A stretch of DNA of 42,028 bases from a bacterium (GCA_021802745.1 JAJZRK010000003.1:1-42028), one strand, 5' to 3'; shown: positions 10,006-18,936, numbered from the stretch's first letter. Notes: generated by a model not told the origin, from the sequence alone. Translations and numbers: made by a program.

Positions 10006-10491
10006 CTACTGCGCGTCGGGCCGAAGCTTCTGGTACTGCTCCACCGCATATCGAAGCGCCAGCACCGCAGACGCCTTGAGCTCGTACTCGATGGCCAATT
10101 CACCGAGCTGCGCCGACGAGTGCCGGCTCATCTTGGCGGACTTCACGTTGCACGCGTGATGCCGCCGGCTGTACTCACGGCTGGCATGCCACAGGGTGTT
10201 CGCCGCGTGCCACGTGGCCTCGTCGAGGCCGTCGCGCGAGCCGGAGCCGACCGCCGCATACCGTTCGCACGACTCGCCGAGAACGCGTACGCAGAGCACC
10301 GACACCTCGATCACCGCCTCAAGCTCTTCCTCACCGCACTGCAGGTCGAGCACGCGCCCAATGCGTGCCTGTTGACGGCAGCACTCGGATGCCGAGCGGC
10401 ACAGATTGTCAGCCACGCACTGCAAGGACTGCGTTTCCTTCACGGCAAGGGCGGCACCGCCTTTCGCGGCAGTTCCTTTCGTGTTCGGCAT
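10006..10491 (-). CDS. Cys/His-rich all-helical protein of unknown function
   Basis: A 161-residue soluble protein that looks wholly helical. It holds eight Cys (25, 31, 37, 38, 52, 67, 75, 114) and a His cluster (95, 102, 111, 112, 124). It vaguely recalls four-helix-bundle copper-storage proteins, but the characteristic CxxxC repeats are absent, so I do not assign that family. There is no signal peptide. Metal or redox chemistry is a guess from residue content only. The ATG at 10491 has a weak AGG upstream. It sits between a methyltransferase gene and the TonB receptor on the same strand, with hairpins and gaps that suggest its own transcript. Confidence 0.6.
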   Translation of the reverse strand: MPNTKGTAAKGGAALAVKETQSLQCVADNLCRSASECCRQQARIGRVLDLQCGEEELEAVIEVSVLCVRVLGESCERYAAVGSGSRDGLDEATWHAANTLWHASREYSRRHHACNVKSAKMSRHSSAQLGELAIEYELKASAVLALRYAVEQYQKLRPDAQ

Positions 10492-10524
10492 ACGTCGCCT
10501 GATCCGGGGTGGGAGGGGCCTTTG

Positions 10525-10534
10525 AACAATTGTT
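10525..10534. promoter_or_regulatory. AT-rich palindrome AACAATTGTT
   Basis: A perfect 10-bp palindrome in a small AT-rich patch, 34 nt upstream of the Cys/His-rich gene. In such GC-rich DNA it stands out as a possible operator. No -10/-35 pair is clear around it. Confidence 0.3.
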
Positions 10535-10560
10535 TGAGTGCACGCTCCGAAACAAGCGCC

Positions 10561-11331
10561 CTAGCGCAACTCCCCAGCCCGGACATACAGGGGGAAGGTG
10601 ACCCGGTGCATCGTCTGCGGCAGGCCCCAGCGCTCTCCGACCGACCGGGCGAAGGCTTCCAGGCTGTCCCGCCCCCGCACCGCCAGGCAGCGCTGCACCG
10701 CCGACCAGGTTTCCACGTAGCCCAGGAAGGCCGGCAGCGTCATGTCGGCCACCAGGTCGAAAGGCGGCACGTCAAGTTCGTCAATGGGCAGGGCGATGGA
10801 ACGGTAGCCCTCGTCCACGTGGCGGCGCTCCGGCGGCCAGAAGGCGCCGACCGTCACCCGGTAGAAGAACTCCACCAGCTCATCAATGCGGGGGGAGATC
10901 TTGCACAGCGAGTAGCACCAGACCGCGAGCAGGCCGCCGGGCTGGAGGACGCGCCGGGCCTCCCCGATAAATGCGTCCACGTCCATCCAGTGGAGCGCCT
11001 GCGCCGCGGTGACGAGCTGGGCGCTCCCGGCATCGAGGCCGCTGTCGTAGGTCGCCACGCGGTACGTGACGCGTGGATGCGGCCGCGCCCGTGAGAGCTG
11101 CGCCGCACTCGGGTCGGTGGCGACGACATGGGCGAAGCGCTCGGCGAGTCCGATGGCCGCCTGGCCATTGCCGGTGCCGCAGTCCCACGCGAGCGCGGTG
11201 CCGGGCGAACGTAGCGCGAGATAATGAAACAGCACGGCCGGGTAACGCGGGCGGAACTGCGAATACGCCTGCGCATGGCCCGAGAAGTGATCGGCAAACG
11301 AGGCCGGGGCGTGAGGATCAGGGGACCGCAC
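10561..11331 (-). CDS. Class I SAM-dependent methyltransferase
   Basis: A 256-residue protein with the Rossmann methyltransferase motif I (WDCGTGNGQAAIGLAERF, about 49-66) and the acidic ribose-binding Asp in VVATDPS. The post-I and motif IV region is QLVTAAQALHWMD, followed by RRVLQPGGLLAVW. The AQALHW signature resembles the small-molecule methyltransferase group related to trans-aconitate methyltransferase; the substrate is unknown. The start is GTG at 11331, inside the upstream TolB-like gene (14-nt overlap), with GGAGGA just upstream. The two are therefore translationally coupled. Confidence 0.85.
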   Translation of the reverse strand: MRSPDPHAPASFADHFSGHAQAYSQFRPRYPAVLFHYLALRSPGTALAWDCGTGNGQAAIGLAERFAHVVATDPSAAQLSRARPHPRVTYRVATYDSGLDAGSAQLVTAAQALHWMDVDAFIGEARRVLQPGGLLAVWCYSLCKISPRIDELVEFFYRVTVGAFWPPERRHVDEGYRSIALPIDELDVPPFDLVADMTLPAFLGYVETWSAVQRCLAVRGRDSLEAFARSVGERWGLPQTMHRVTFPLYVRAGELR

Positions 11332-12226
11332 GATCCTCCGTCACCACGGCCAGCCAGTCGCCCATCGGGCTCAACGCCAGTCGCGAAATGCCACGCACCC
11401 CGTCGGCGGCCAGGTCGGCCACCACATCCCATCGTCCATCCACCCACGCCACGAGCCGCGATCCGCTGCCGGCCAGGAGCACCCCGCCCGGCGACCAGAC
11501 GTGGTAGTCCGACCGCTCCGGAGACCTGGCGATGGGCGCCGACTTCCCGGTGTGCAGATCGAGTGCGGTGATCCATGCACCGTCCGCGCCTTGCTGCACG
11601 TAGCTGATGGCGTCGCGGCCGGGAATCTTCTGCAGCGCACGCCCGATGTTGCGCGCCACCACCTCGCCGGTGCCGAGCCGCCGGTCGGCCAGTTGCAGCG
11701 TGGCGGGTGGACTGCCGCGTGTGCCGAGCGGGGCGCCCAGCACGTACAGTCCGAGGGTCACGTCACTCGCCCAGACGTGGTAGCCGACCGGCTGGATGCG
11801 CTCGAACAGCAGCGCCGGCGCTTCGTCCCCGCGCAAGGCGAACTGCCAGAGCCGCTGGGCGCTGTCCGCCTCGACGCGCACCGTCGAGAAGTGCACGCCG
11901 TCGGGCATCGGCGTCGCCGAGTACTCGCTTTCCACCGCGGTCTGCGTGAGGTTGGTGCGCTCGCGCGTGGCAAGGTCCAGGCGCCAGATGTCAGACGGTC
12001 CATCCCCTTCGATGCGCGTGTAGAGGATCGCCCGACCGTCGGCCGTGAAGGCCGGCTGGTTGTCGTAGCCCGTGCGCTGCGTGACGTTCGCCGCGCGGCC
12101 GGCGCGCGGCACGCCGCGCCCCTCCAGCGGCAGCAGCCAGATGTCGGTGGACGGGCTTCCCTGCGCCAACGGGGCGGCGAGCGGAACGGCGACGCCGGTG
12201 GCGATCAGGAGTGCGCGCAGCTTCAT
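11318..12226 (-). CDS. Secreted TolB-like beta-propeller protein (PD40 repeats)
   Basis: A 302-residue protein with a Sec signal (MKLRALLIATGVAVPLAAPLAQG). It is followed by repeats of the WD40-like PD40 type: NQPAFTADGRAILYTR, ATPMPDGVHFSTV, YHVWSPGGVLLAG and RLALSPMGDWLAVV. Such repeats form a beta propeller facing the periplasm. There is no catalytic domain, so a binding or sensing role is likely but unproven. The C-terminus overlaps the start of the methyltransferase gene by 14 nt. FAH lies 51 nt upstream on the same strand. Confidence 0.82.
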   Translation of the reverse strand: MKLRALLIATGVAVPLAAPLAQGSPSTDIWLLPLEGRGVPRAGRAANVTQRTGYDNQPAFTADGRAILYTRIEGDGPSDIWRLDLATRERTNLTQTAVESEYSATPMPDGVHFSTVRVEADSAQRLWQFALRGDEAPALLFERIQPVGYHVWASDVTLGLYVLGAPLGTRGSPPATLQLADRRLGTGEVVARNIGRALQKIPGRDAISYVQQGADGAWITALDLHTGKSAPIARSPERSDYHVWSPGGVLLAGSGSRLVAWVDGRWDVVADLAADGVRGISRLALSPMGDWLAVVTEDRAVP

Positions 12227-12277
12227 GGTCCGACTCTCATTTCGGGGGCAATCTGTGAATTTGCCTGCTCCCAGCCG

Positions 12278-13612
12278 TCAGGCAAGCGCCGGGGTGACTT
12301 CGCCCATGCACTCCCCGAACCCAATACGGCGGAAGCCCTCGCGCTCGCACCACCCGCGCAGGGTGATTTCGTCGCCGTCGTGCAGGAACGCGCGCGATTC
12401 GCCCGTCGACAGCGTCGCAGGGGTCTGCCCGCGCATCGCCAGCTCCAGCAGGCAGCCCCGTGAGGCGGCGTCCGCTCCCGACACCGTGCCGCTGGCAATC
12501 AGGTCGCCCGGCTGGAGGTTGCACCCCGCGCTGGCATGGTGCGCGAGCATCTGCGCCATGGTCCAGTACATGCCGCTGAAATCGCCGCGGCTCAGCCGCT
12601 CGGCGGGCTTGCCCGCCGCTCGCATGGCGGCGGTGCGCAGCCAGACTTCGAGCGTGATGCCGAAGCCGCCGCCCGAACGATCGGCGGCGTCAGTCAGGTA
12701 CGGGAGCGGCGCTGGGTCAGAGGCGGGGCGCACAAACGCGGGTGTGCGGAACGGTTCGAGCGCATCGAGCGTGACTACCCAGGGAGAGACGGTCGTCGCG
12801 AAGCTCTTCGAGAGGAACGGACCGAGCGGCTGGTACTCCCATTGCTGCAGGTCGCGCGCCGACCAGTCGTTCACGAGGCACAGGCCGAAGAGGTGCTCCT
12901 CGGCGCGCGCGAGCGGAATCGCATCGCCCTGCCGGTTGCCGCGCGCCACGAACGCGCCCACCTCGAGTTCGTAGTCCATGCGCGCGGTCGGCGCCACCGT
13001 GGGCGGCCCGTCCGGGCTGGCCACCACCTGGCCGCGCGGCCGGCGCACCGGCGTGCCGCTGGCAACGATGCTCGACGCCCGGCCGTGATAGCCGATGGGC
13101 ATCCACTTGTAGTTCGGCAGGAGCGGATTGTCCGGCCGGAACATCGCGCCGACGTTGGTGGCGTGATGCACCGAGGCATAGAAGTCCGTGTAGTCGCCGA
13201 TCTCGGCGGGGACGCGCATGCCGATGGAGTCCATGGAGACCACGAGGTCGGCGGCGGCCGCGCGTGCGCGCATTCCCTCGGGGGTGCCGGCGCTCAGCAG
13301 GCGGTGGGCAACGCGTCGCACGGCGCGCGCGTCGTCGCGGCCCAGCGCCATCAGCGCGTTCAGCGACCACGACTGCAGGGCGCCCCGCACCGACGGGTCC
13401 ACCGCGTTGAAATAGCCATCGCGCGCGGCCGCCAGGCAGTCGAGCACGACATCGCCAATGGCGATGCCCACGCGCGGCCGCTCCTCGAAATCGTGGCGGA
13501 AGACGCCGAACGGCAGGTTCGCGAGCGGAAAGTCGGTGTCCGGCGCATTGGCGCTCTCGACCCACGAGAGCGCGGATGGATCGTGCGTTTCGTCGAGGAG
13601 GGGCTTGGTCAC
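12278..13612 (-). CDS. fahA: Fumarylacetoacetase
   Basis: A 444-residue enzyme predicted to hydrolyse 4-fumarylacetoacetate to fumarate and acetoacetate, the last step of tyrosine/homogentisate breakdown. The N-terminal domain opens with the family-typical DFPLANLPFGVF. Active-site elements are visible. DYTDFYASVHHATNVG gives metal ligand D143 and catalytic H150, seven residues apart as in the mouse enzyme. DYELEVG supplies the two acidic ligands, and VNDWSARDLQQWEYQPLG and LSKSF supply the remaining ligand, Gln and Lys. The GTG start at 13612 overlaps the upstream stop as GTGA. No homogentisate dioxygenase or maleylacetoacetate isomerase lies in this window. Confidence 0.95.
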   Translation of the reverse strand: MTKPLLDETHDPSALSWVESANAPDTDFPLANLPFGVFRHDFEERPRVGIAIGDVVLDCLAAARDGYFNAVDPSVRGALQSWSLNALMALGRDDARAVRRVAHRLLSAGTPEGMRARAAAADLVVSMDSIGMRVPAEIGDYTDFYASVHHATNVGAMFRPDNPLLPNYKWMPIGYHGRASSIVASGTPVRRPRGQVVASPDGPPTVAPTARMDYELEVGAFVARGNRQGDAIPLARAEEHLFGLCLVNDWSARDLQQWEYQPLGPFLSKSFATTVSPWVVTLDALEPFRTPAFVRPASDPAPLPYLTDAADRSGGGFGITLEVWLRTAAMRAAGKPAERLSRGDFSGMYWTMAQMLAHHASAGCNLQPGDLIASGTVSGADAASRGCLLELAMRGQTPATLSTGESRAFLHDGDEITLRGWCEREGFRRIGFGECMGEVTPALA

Positions 13613-14475
13613 GGCAGGGGGAGGGCCGAAAGGTCGTCGAGAGGCTCCCGGAAGGAGCACGAGCCAAAACTCACCGCAAACCCGGCGCGGTCGGCGGCGA
13701 GGGTTGCCGAGGAGAGCGCCTGGCCTCGCCAGGTGACGCCCGCGTCCGAGAATTGCAGGGCACTCGCGTCACGCAACTCGAGCAACGGCACCAGGTCGGC
13801 CTCCGCCATGCCCCGCCGGGCGAACGATGCAGCGAGGAACACATTGAGATAGCCAAACATCGTGCCACGCGGGGCGTTGGCGGCATAGGTGAGCGCATAG
13901 TCGCCGCGCAGTGGATGATGCAGGCCGGCGGTGGCTTTCAGCGTGACGCCGTGGCGCGCGCACGCGGCGAGAAACCGGGCCACCTGTGCCGGCGTGGGAA
14001 AGGCATCGGCGGTGATGCCGCCCGTCCGGATCTTCGCGCGCAATCCTCGTGACGCGACCGCCGCGATCAGGGGCTCCGGGTCGTCGTGCACCGGCAACTC
14101 CACGTAGACCGTGGCGATGGAGGCAAGCGGTGTGAGCGCGTGGACGTCGTCCACGCTCGCCGCCCGCGATTCGACCGTGTCGGCGAGTGCGAGTCCTTCC
14201 ATGCGCGCATTGAATGCGCCAAGGACTTCCTCATCGGATGCCTGCGCGAGCACCGACAGGCACCACGGGGCGCTGTGCAGGTGCGGCTCCGCCGCAGCCT
14301 CGAACTCCTCGAGGCGGACGACGGGGACGACAAACCGCGCCAGCGCCCAGCCGTCGGGACTGTCCCGGTACGCCGCGTAGTTCGCAACCGCATCCGCCAT
14401 CGACAGCGCGGCCGGCGGAAAGAGCCCCGCGTAGTCAATGCGCCCCGTCAGCACCGCCCGAAGAGAACCGATCAT
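13609..14475 (-). CDS. Conserved-looking protein of unknown function, coupled to fumarylacetoacetase
   Basis: A 288-residue soluble protein with no signal or membrane segment. I do not recognise a named family. It looks like an alpha/beta barrel or sandwich, with two strong motif-like stretches: AKIRTGGITADAFPTP (about 153-168) and GVTLKATAGLHHPLRGDYAL (about 184-203). The Lys, Arg, Thr-Gly-Gly and double His there look like an active site binding an anionic substrate; that is inference. The gene overlaps the fumarylacetoacetase start by 4 nt (GTGA), suggesting a linked role, perhaps in aromatic amino-acid catabolism. The ATG at 14475 follows a heptamer repeat and has no clear ribosome site. 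Confidence 0.75.
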   Translation of the reverse strand: MIGSLRAVLTGRIDYAGLFPPAALSMADAVANYAAYRDSPDGWALARFVVPVVRLEEFEAAAEPHLHSAPWCLSVLAQASDEEVLGAFNARMEGLALADTVESRAASVDDVHALTPLASIATVYVELPVHDDPEPLIAAVASRGLRAKIRTGGITADAFPTPAQVARFLAACARHGVTLKATAGLHHPLRGDYALTYAANAPRGTMFGYLNVFLAASFARRGMAEADLVPLLELRDASALQFSDAGVTWRGQALSSATLAADRAGFAVSFGSCSFREPLDDLSALPLP

Positions 14476-14478
14476 CTA

Positions 14479-14506
14479 CCGTCCACCGTCTGCCGTCAAC
14501 CGTCAC
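14479..14506. repeat. CCGTCNN heptamer repeat, four copies
   Basis: CCGTC recurs exactly every 7 bp at 14479, 14486, 14493 and 14500, filling the gap between the S9 peptidase stop and the next minus-strand start. Only the two variable bases differ between copies. Confidence 0.8.
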
Positions 14507-14515
14507 TCACCGCAT

Positions 14516-16594
14516 TCACGGCACCGGCCCCGCCGCCAGATACTTCCCCAGCCATCCGTGGACTTCCTTGTACCAGAGCTGGCTGTTCTGCGGCTTCAGG
14601 ATCCAGTGTCCCTCGTCGGGATACACGACAATGCGCGCGTCCACGCCCTGGCGCCGCAGCGAGGTGAACATCGAGAGCCCCTCGGTATACGGCACGCGGT
14701 AGTCCAGTTCGCCGTTGATGACGAGCGTTGGGGTCTTGAAGTGCTTCGCGAAGAGGTGCGGCGAATACGTGCGGTACTGCGTGGCCATCGCCGCCGGGTT
14801 CCAGAACGGGCCGCCGTACTCCCACTCGGGGAACCAGAGTTCCTCGGTGGCGGCGTACATGTTCTCCAGGTTGAACGGCCCGGCGTGCGAGACGAGCGCC
14901 TTGAAGCGATGGGTGTGGCCGGCGATCCAGTTCACCATGTAGCCGCCGTACGAGCCGCCCGCCGCCGCCATGCGCGTGCTGTCCATCCACGGATTCGCCG
15001 TGAGCGCGGCATCGAGTCCCTTCATCAGGTCCACGTAGACCTTGCCGCCCCAGTCCTTGCTCACGCCATCGGTGAGCTTCTGTCCGTAGCCGGTGGAGCC
15101 CGTCGGGTTGACGATGACGAGCCCGTAGCCGCCCATGGCGAACAACTGGTAGTTCCAGCGGGTGCTCCACGAGTCGAGCCACGCCCCCTGCGGGCCGCCG
15201 TGCACGAGCAGGAGCACCGGGAACTTCTTCCCCGCCTCGAACTGCGGCGGCTTCATGACGAAGCCATGGATCTTCACGTTGTTGGCGCCGGTGAACCAGT
15301 AGTCCTCCAGCGGCGGCAGCGTGAACTGCGCCAGCAGTGCGTCGTTCTCGTGGGTGAACTGGCGCTGACCGCTCACGCCACTCGCGTCGAGCGTGCCGGT
15401 CCACACCTCGCCCGGGGCCGACGCCGACTCGCGAATCCATGCCACCGTGCCGTTCTTCGCGATGCTGAGCTGCGTGTTGTTGTGCTCGGTAATCACCGGC
15501 TGCGGCGCGCTGGCCTTCCCTGCCGCATCGAGCGTGACGCGGAAGTACTTGTCGCGACCGATGTCGCCGGCGAGCACGAGCAGCGTCTTGCCGTCCGGCG
15601 CCGCGACGTAGCCGTCGGCGTTGCGGTCCCACGCGGGGAGCAGCTCGCGCCCGCCCATGCCGGCGAGTTCGGCCCCCATGAGACGCCATCGGTCGGATTC
15701 AAACCCGGCGCGCTGCTGCGAGGCGTAGAACAGCCTCTGCCCGTCGGGTGACACGACCGGATTCTGGTCGGCGCCCTTGTTCGACGCGGTCATCACGCGC
15801 GGCACGCCGCCGCCGACCGGCACCGAATAGACGTTCAGGTCGGTCGTCCACGCGTCTGCCGCCCCCTGGTCCTTGGCGGTGTAGAGGGCAAACCGTCCGT
15901 CGGGGGTGATGGAGTAGCCTTCGCTTCCCCCAAACGGCCCCGGCGGCACGTCGTACCTGGCGCCGGGAATCAGGTCGCGCAGGTCGCCGCCGTCGGGTTT
16001 CACCACGAACAGGTGCGAACGCGTCCCCTCGTCGTACGCCACCCAGTGACGGAAGAGCAGGTCGTCGGCGATGTGCGCCTTGACCTTGCTCTCGCTCTTT
16101 GCCTTTTCGGTGGCGGCGTTGCACGCCTCGTTGTTGCAGGCGGGATAGACCGCCGACACAAAGGCGATATAGTTCCCCGTCGGCGACCAGACGGGGCCGC
16201 TTGCGCCGCCGGTGAGGTTCGTGAGCTGCCGTCGCTCGGCCTGGCCTCGAAGCGACTGGATCCAGAGCTGACCGCCGCTGATGTACGCCACGGAATTGCC
16301 GTCCGGCGACCAGCGCGCTTCACTCGCCATGGTCTGTGCGTCCGGAAACTGCATTGCGTTGTTGTCGCTGGCGGCCGTCAGGTAGGTGCGCGTCGTCCGC
16401 CGGTTCGCGGCCAGGTCGGTGCTGCGCACCGCGTACAGCAGCCACTTGCCGTCGGGCGAGAGCTGCGGGTCGGAGACAATCTTCGCCTGAGCGAATTCCT
16501 CGAAGGTGATCGGGCGGCGCGACTGGGCGCTGAGCGCCGGCGCCACGGCCACGAGGGCCAGCAGCGCGACGGCGAGGCGACGTTGGACGGACAT
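14516..16594 (-). CDS. Secreted S9 family prolyl oligopeptidase-type peptidase
   Basis: A 692-residue exported serine peptidase of the dipeptidyl/acylaminoacyl-peptidase group. A signal peptide (about 1-23, ending LSAQ) is followed by an N-terminal beta propeller with PD40-like repeats (VSDPQLSPDGKWLLYAV, EARWSPDGNSVAYI, GPVWSPTGNYIAFV). The alpha/beta-hydrolase domain comes last. The catalytic triad is S548 in GGSYGGY, D631 in NGELDYRVP and H663 in PDEGHW. The start is ATG at 16594 with AGGAGA upstream. It probably degrades oligopeptides outside the cytoplasmic membrane. It sits in a long minus-strand run, 34 nt after a cupin gene. Confidence 0.95.
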   Translation of the reverse strand: MSVQRRLAVALLALVAVAPALSAQSRRPITFEEFAQAKIVSDPQLSPDGKWLLYAVRSTDLAANRRTTRTYLTAASDNNAMQFPDAQTMASEARWSPDGNSVAYISGGQLWIQSLRGQAERRQLTNLTGGASGPVWSPTGNYIAFVSAVYPACNNEACNAATEKAKSESKVKAHIADDLLFRHWVAYDEGTRSHLFVVKPDGGDLRDLIPGARYDVPPGPFGGSEGYSITPDGRFALYTAKDQGAADAWTTDLNVYSVPVGGGVPRVMTASNKGADQNPVVSPDGQRLFYASQQRAGFESDRWRLMGAELAGMGGRELLPAWDRNADGYVAAPDGKTLLVLAGDIGRDKYFRVTLDAAGKASAPQPVITEHNNTQLSIAKNGTVAWIRESASAPGEVWTGTLDASGVSGQRQFTHENDALLAQFTLPPLEDYWFTGANNVKIHGFVMKPPQFEAGKKFPVLLLVHGGPQGAWLDSWSTRWNYQLFAMGGYGLVIVNPTGSTGYGQKLTDGVSKDWGGKVYVDLMKGLDAALTANPWMDSTRMAAAGGSYGGYMVNWIAGHTHRFKALVSHAGPFNLENMYAATEELWFPEWEYGGPFWNPAAMATQYRTYSPHLFAKHFKTPTLVINGELDYRVPYTEGLSMFTSLRRQGVDARIVVYPDEGHWILKPQNSQLWYKEVHGWLGKYLAAGPVP

Positions 16595-16628
16595 GCAATT
16601 CTCCTGCGGCTTGCGCGGCCGCCGGGCA

Positions 16629-17114
16629 TCAGAGGTGCGGCAAGAACTCGGGAAAGGACGCCTTCAGGCGCGCCGCCATGTCGGGGACGTCGCGCAGTAA
16701 ACGGAAATCGGAAAACTCGAAGCCCGGCGCCACCGTGCAGCCGGCCAGCGTGTACTCGCCGGTGCAGCGCACCGCCTGCCAGCAGCCAGCCGGGACAACG
16801 CGCACGGGCGCGCTTGACGCCCCCACAGGCCCCACCACCTCGGTGCGGGCGCGCGTGACCGGCGCGTCGAGCAGGTGCAGCTCGAGCGGCGCCCCTTCGT
16901 ACCAGTGCCAAATCTCGTCGGAGGCCACGCGATGCCACTTGTTCACGTCGGCGCCGCGCAGGAGGTAGAAGATGGTCGTCGCCGCCCACCGCTCGGAGCG
17001 GCCGTCATCGGTGCGCACCATGCGGCGCGAACGGAACAGCTCGCGGTAGAACCCGCCCTCGGGATGCGGGGCGAGCCCGAGCTCGCGCACCAGTGCCTCG
17101 GCACGGCCACTCAT
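16629..17114 (-). CDS. Cupin protein, DUF985 type
   Basis: A 161-residue single-domain cupin. The start HPEGGFYRELFRS, the strand ATTIFYLLRGADVNKWHRV with the metal-type His, WHWYEGAPLELHLL and VPAGCWQAV, and the end CTVAPGFEFSDFRLL are all typical of the DUF985 (cupin_5) group. Its biochemical role is not established. The ATG at 17114 overlaps the terC stop as ATGA, so the two genes are translationally coupled; this may hint at a shared metal or stress context. Confidence 0.88.
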   Translation of the reverse strand: MSGRAEALVRELGLAPHPEGGFYRELFRSRRMVRTDDGRSERWAATTIFYLLRGADVNKWHRVASDEIWHWYEGAPLELHLLDAPVTRARTEVVGPVGASSAPVRVVPAGCWQAVRCTGEYTLAGCTVAPGFEFSDFRLLRDVPDMAARLKASFPEFLPHL

Positions 17115-17848
17115 GGCGCGCTCTGGTGCAGCCGCACCGCGGACGCCCTGGCGCGCATCTTGATGTTGAGGAACTCCACCGCCACCGAGAACGCCATGGC
17201 GAAGTACGTGTAGCCCTTCGGCACGTGGTAGCCGAAGCCCTCGATGATCAGGTTGCCGCCGATCATCACGAGGAAGGCGAGGGCCAGCACCTTGATGGTC
17301 GGGTGGCGGTCCACGAACTCGGAAATCGGCGTGGACGCCCACAGCATCACGAAGAGCGCAATCACGTTGGCCGCGATCATGATGCTGACGTTCTGCACCA
17401 TCCCGACGGCGGTGATCACCGAGTCCACCGAGAAGACGATGTCCACGACCATGATCTGCGCCACGACGGCCCAGAGCGCCGCCTTCACCGTGGCCTCGTG
17501 CTGGTGTTCGACGCCCTCGAGCTTGGAGTGAATCTCGAACGTCGCCTTCCCGATCAGGAAGAGCCCGCCGACGATCAGGATGAGGTCGCGCCCGGAGATC
17601 TCGCGCCCCAGCGCCGTGAACAGGTTCCCGGTGAGTCCCATGATCCAGGTGATGCTCAGCAGGAAGGCAATGCGCGTCACCAGCGCGCCCGTCAGGCCGA
17701 GCCGCCGCGCCTTGAGCTGTTCGCCCTTCGGCAGCTTGCCCGCGAGAATCGCGATGAAGATGACGTTGTCAATGCCGAGCACGAGCTCGAGCGCGGTGAG
17801 CGTCACGAGTCCGATCCACACATTCGGATCCGCAAGCCAGTCAAGCAT
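17111..17848 (-). CDS. TerC family integral membrane protein
   Basis: A 245-residue protein with about seven membrane helices. Both TerC signatures are present: LELVLGIDNVIFIAILAG (about 20-37) and VVDIVFSVDSVITAVGMVQN (about 138-157). Their paired Asp/Asn residues probably form the ion site. TerC proteins are linked to tellurium resistance and manganese export (the Alx/MntX-like group), so a metal-efflux role is likely. The short upstream gap does not show a yybP-ykoY manganese riboswitch. It overlaps the downstream cupin gene by 4 nt. Confidence 0.9.
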   Translation of the reverse strand: MLDWLADPNVWIGLVTLTALELVLGIDNVIFIAILAGKLPKGEQLKARRLGLTGALVTRIAFLLSITWIMGLTGNLFTALGREISGRDLILIVGGLFLIGKATFEIHSKLEGVEHQHEATVKAALWAVVAQIMVVDIVFSVDSVITAVGMVQNVSIMIAANVIALFVMLWASTPISEFVDRHPTIKVLALAFLVMIGGNLIIEGFGYHVPKGYTYFAMAFSVAVEFLNIKMRARASAVRLHQSAP

Positions 17849-17891
17849 GGGGTGGAGGGGGTTTGGGAAAGGTGGCGGCGCGGCCGCTCGC

Positions 17892-17910
17892 AGACCGATC
17901 GCGCCGGTCT
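17892..17910 (-). terminator. Short hairpin after the epimerase-like gene
   Basis: A 6-bp stem (AGACCG/CGGTCT) with a 7-nt loop lies 5 nt beyond the stop at 17916 and upstream of terC. There is no U-tract, so it is weak evidence for a terminator. Confidence 0.35.
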
Positions 17911-17915
17911 CTAAG

Positions 17916-18932
17916 CTATCGCGGCTCCGGCGGGGGCGGAGCGGCGCCGCCGGTCCACGTCACGGTCCAGCGGCGCGTCGCCCCGGGTTCGATCCAGTGC
18001 GCGCCGTCCCATGCCCCGAGCGCCTCGCTGAGTGCGCCGGGAGCGCCGATGGCCGGCTCGAAGCCAAGGTTGAAGTACGGTGCCGGCTTGCGCCACGGCA
18101 GCCATGAGGTGCGTGGCAGCGGGTTCCACAGGCCGCAATTGATCCAGAGCCCCAGCGTCGGCACCTCGTCCGCGTGGAACGCGGCCGTCAGCTGCTCGCC
18201 CCCCGCCACGACATGCAGCGCCTGCTCCCCGGGCGGAAGGTCGAGATAGAGCATGCAGGCGAACGGCTGCTTCCACGCCCGCCCGGGGGCCGAGAGGTCG
18301 AGCAGCTGCCCACCGCTGCGCAGGCGCGGCCAGCGATGCTCCGCGCCGGCGCCGCCGAGATCAATGCCGTGCTCCGTCCAGATGCGCACGCGTGCGCCGT
18401 CGGGCAGCTTCAGCTGCGTGTCTCGCCCGAGCGGCAGCAGGGGATGCGCCGCCCAGAGGAACGGAATCCTGAGCTCACCGAGGTTCGTCGCCGCATACTC
18501 GCAGCGCACCTCGCCCATCGGCGTCACCACCAGGGTGCGCTCGAAACGGTACGGCAGGCGTTCGCCGTTCCAGGCCACGTGGGCGCGATGACCATCGGCG
18601 CCTGTGGTGAGCGTGAGCGACGGCTGCTGCGACCACAGCTCCCCGTGGTCGGGCAACTCCCGCCCCCCGGCTCCGCGCACCAGCGACGGCAGGGTGCACG
18701 CCTGCGTCGTCGGGAAGCATTCGTCGAAACCGCCGCTGTCGGCCGTCAGCGCATACGCGGCGCCGGCGACCGGCGAACGGAACGGCAGCTGCGCATTGCG
18801 CCAGAGCCACTGCCGGTCGCCGAACCAGAGTTCCGAGATCTTGCCGCCCAGCGCCGGCACCAGCACGGCGCGCGCATGACCGCCGCGCAGCTCAACGCTG
18901 CCGAACACCGGGGAGGACGGCGGTGCGCCCAC
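17916..18932 (-). CDS. Aldose 1-epimerase-like (galactose mutarotase fold) protein
   Basis: A 338-residue protein resembling the aldose 1-epimerase/mutarotase superfamily. LVPALGGKISELWFGDRQWLW is the typical N-terminal strand pair, GGFDECFPT a likely sugar-binding loop, and PFLWAAHPLLPL carries the conserved His. The C-terminal YFNLGFEPAIGAPGALSEAL fits as well. Which sugar it handles is unknown; some relatives are unclassified hypothetical proteins. GTG at 18932 is chosen because the upstream ispH stop lies only 4 nt away, and a longer start would run deep into ispH. No good ribosome site is seen, so coupling to ispH is likely. Confidence 0.78.
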   Translation of the reverse strand: MGAPPSSPVFGSVELRGGHARAVLVPALGGKISELWFGDRQWLWRNAQLPFRSPVAGAAYALTADSGGFDECFPTTQACTLPSLVRGAGGRELPDHGELWSQQPSLTLTTGADGHRAHVAWNGERLPYRFERTLVVTPMGEVRCEYAATNLGELRIPFLWAAHPLLPLGRDTQLKLPDGARVRIWTEHGIDLGGAGAEHRWPRLRSGGQLLDLSAPGRAWKQPFACMLYLDLPPGEQALHVVAGGEQLTAAFHADEVPTLGLWINCGLWNPLPRTSWLPWRKPAPYFNLGFEPAIGAPGALSEALGAWDGAHWIEPGATRRWTVTWTGGAAPPPPEPR

Positions 18933-18936
18933 CGGG

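Noticed and set aside
17849..17915. Manganese (yybP-ykoY) riboswitch before terC
   Set aside because: The 67-nt gap is too short and lacks the conserved loops.
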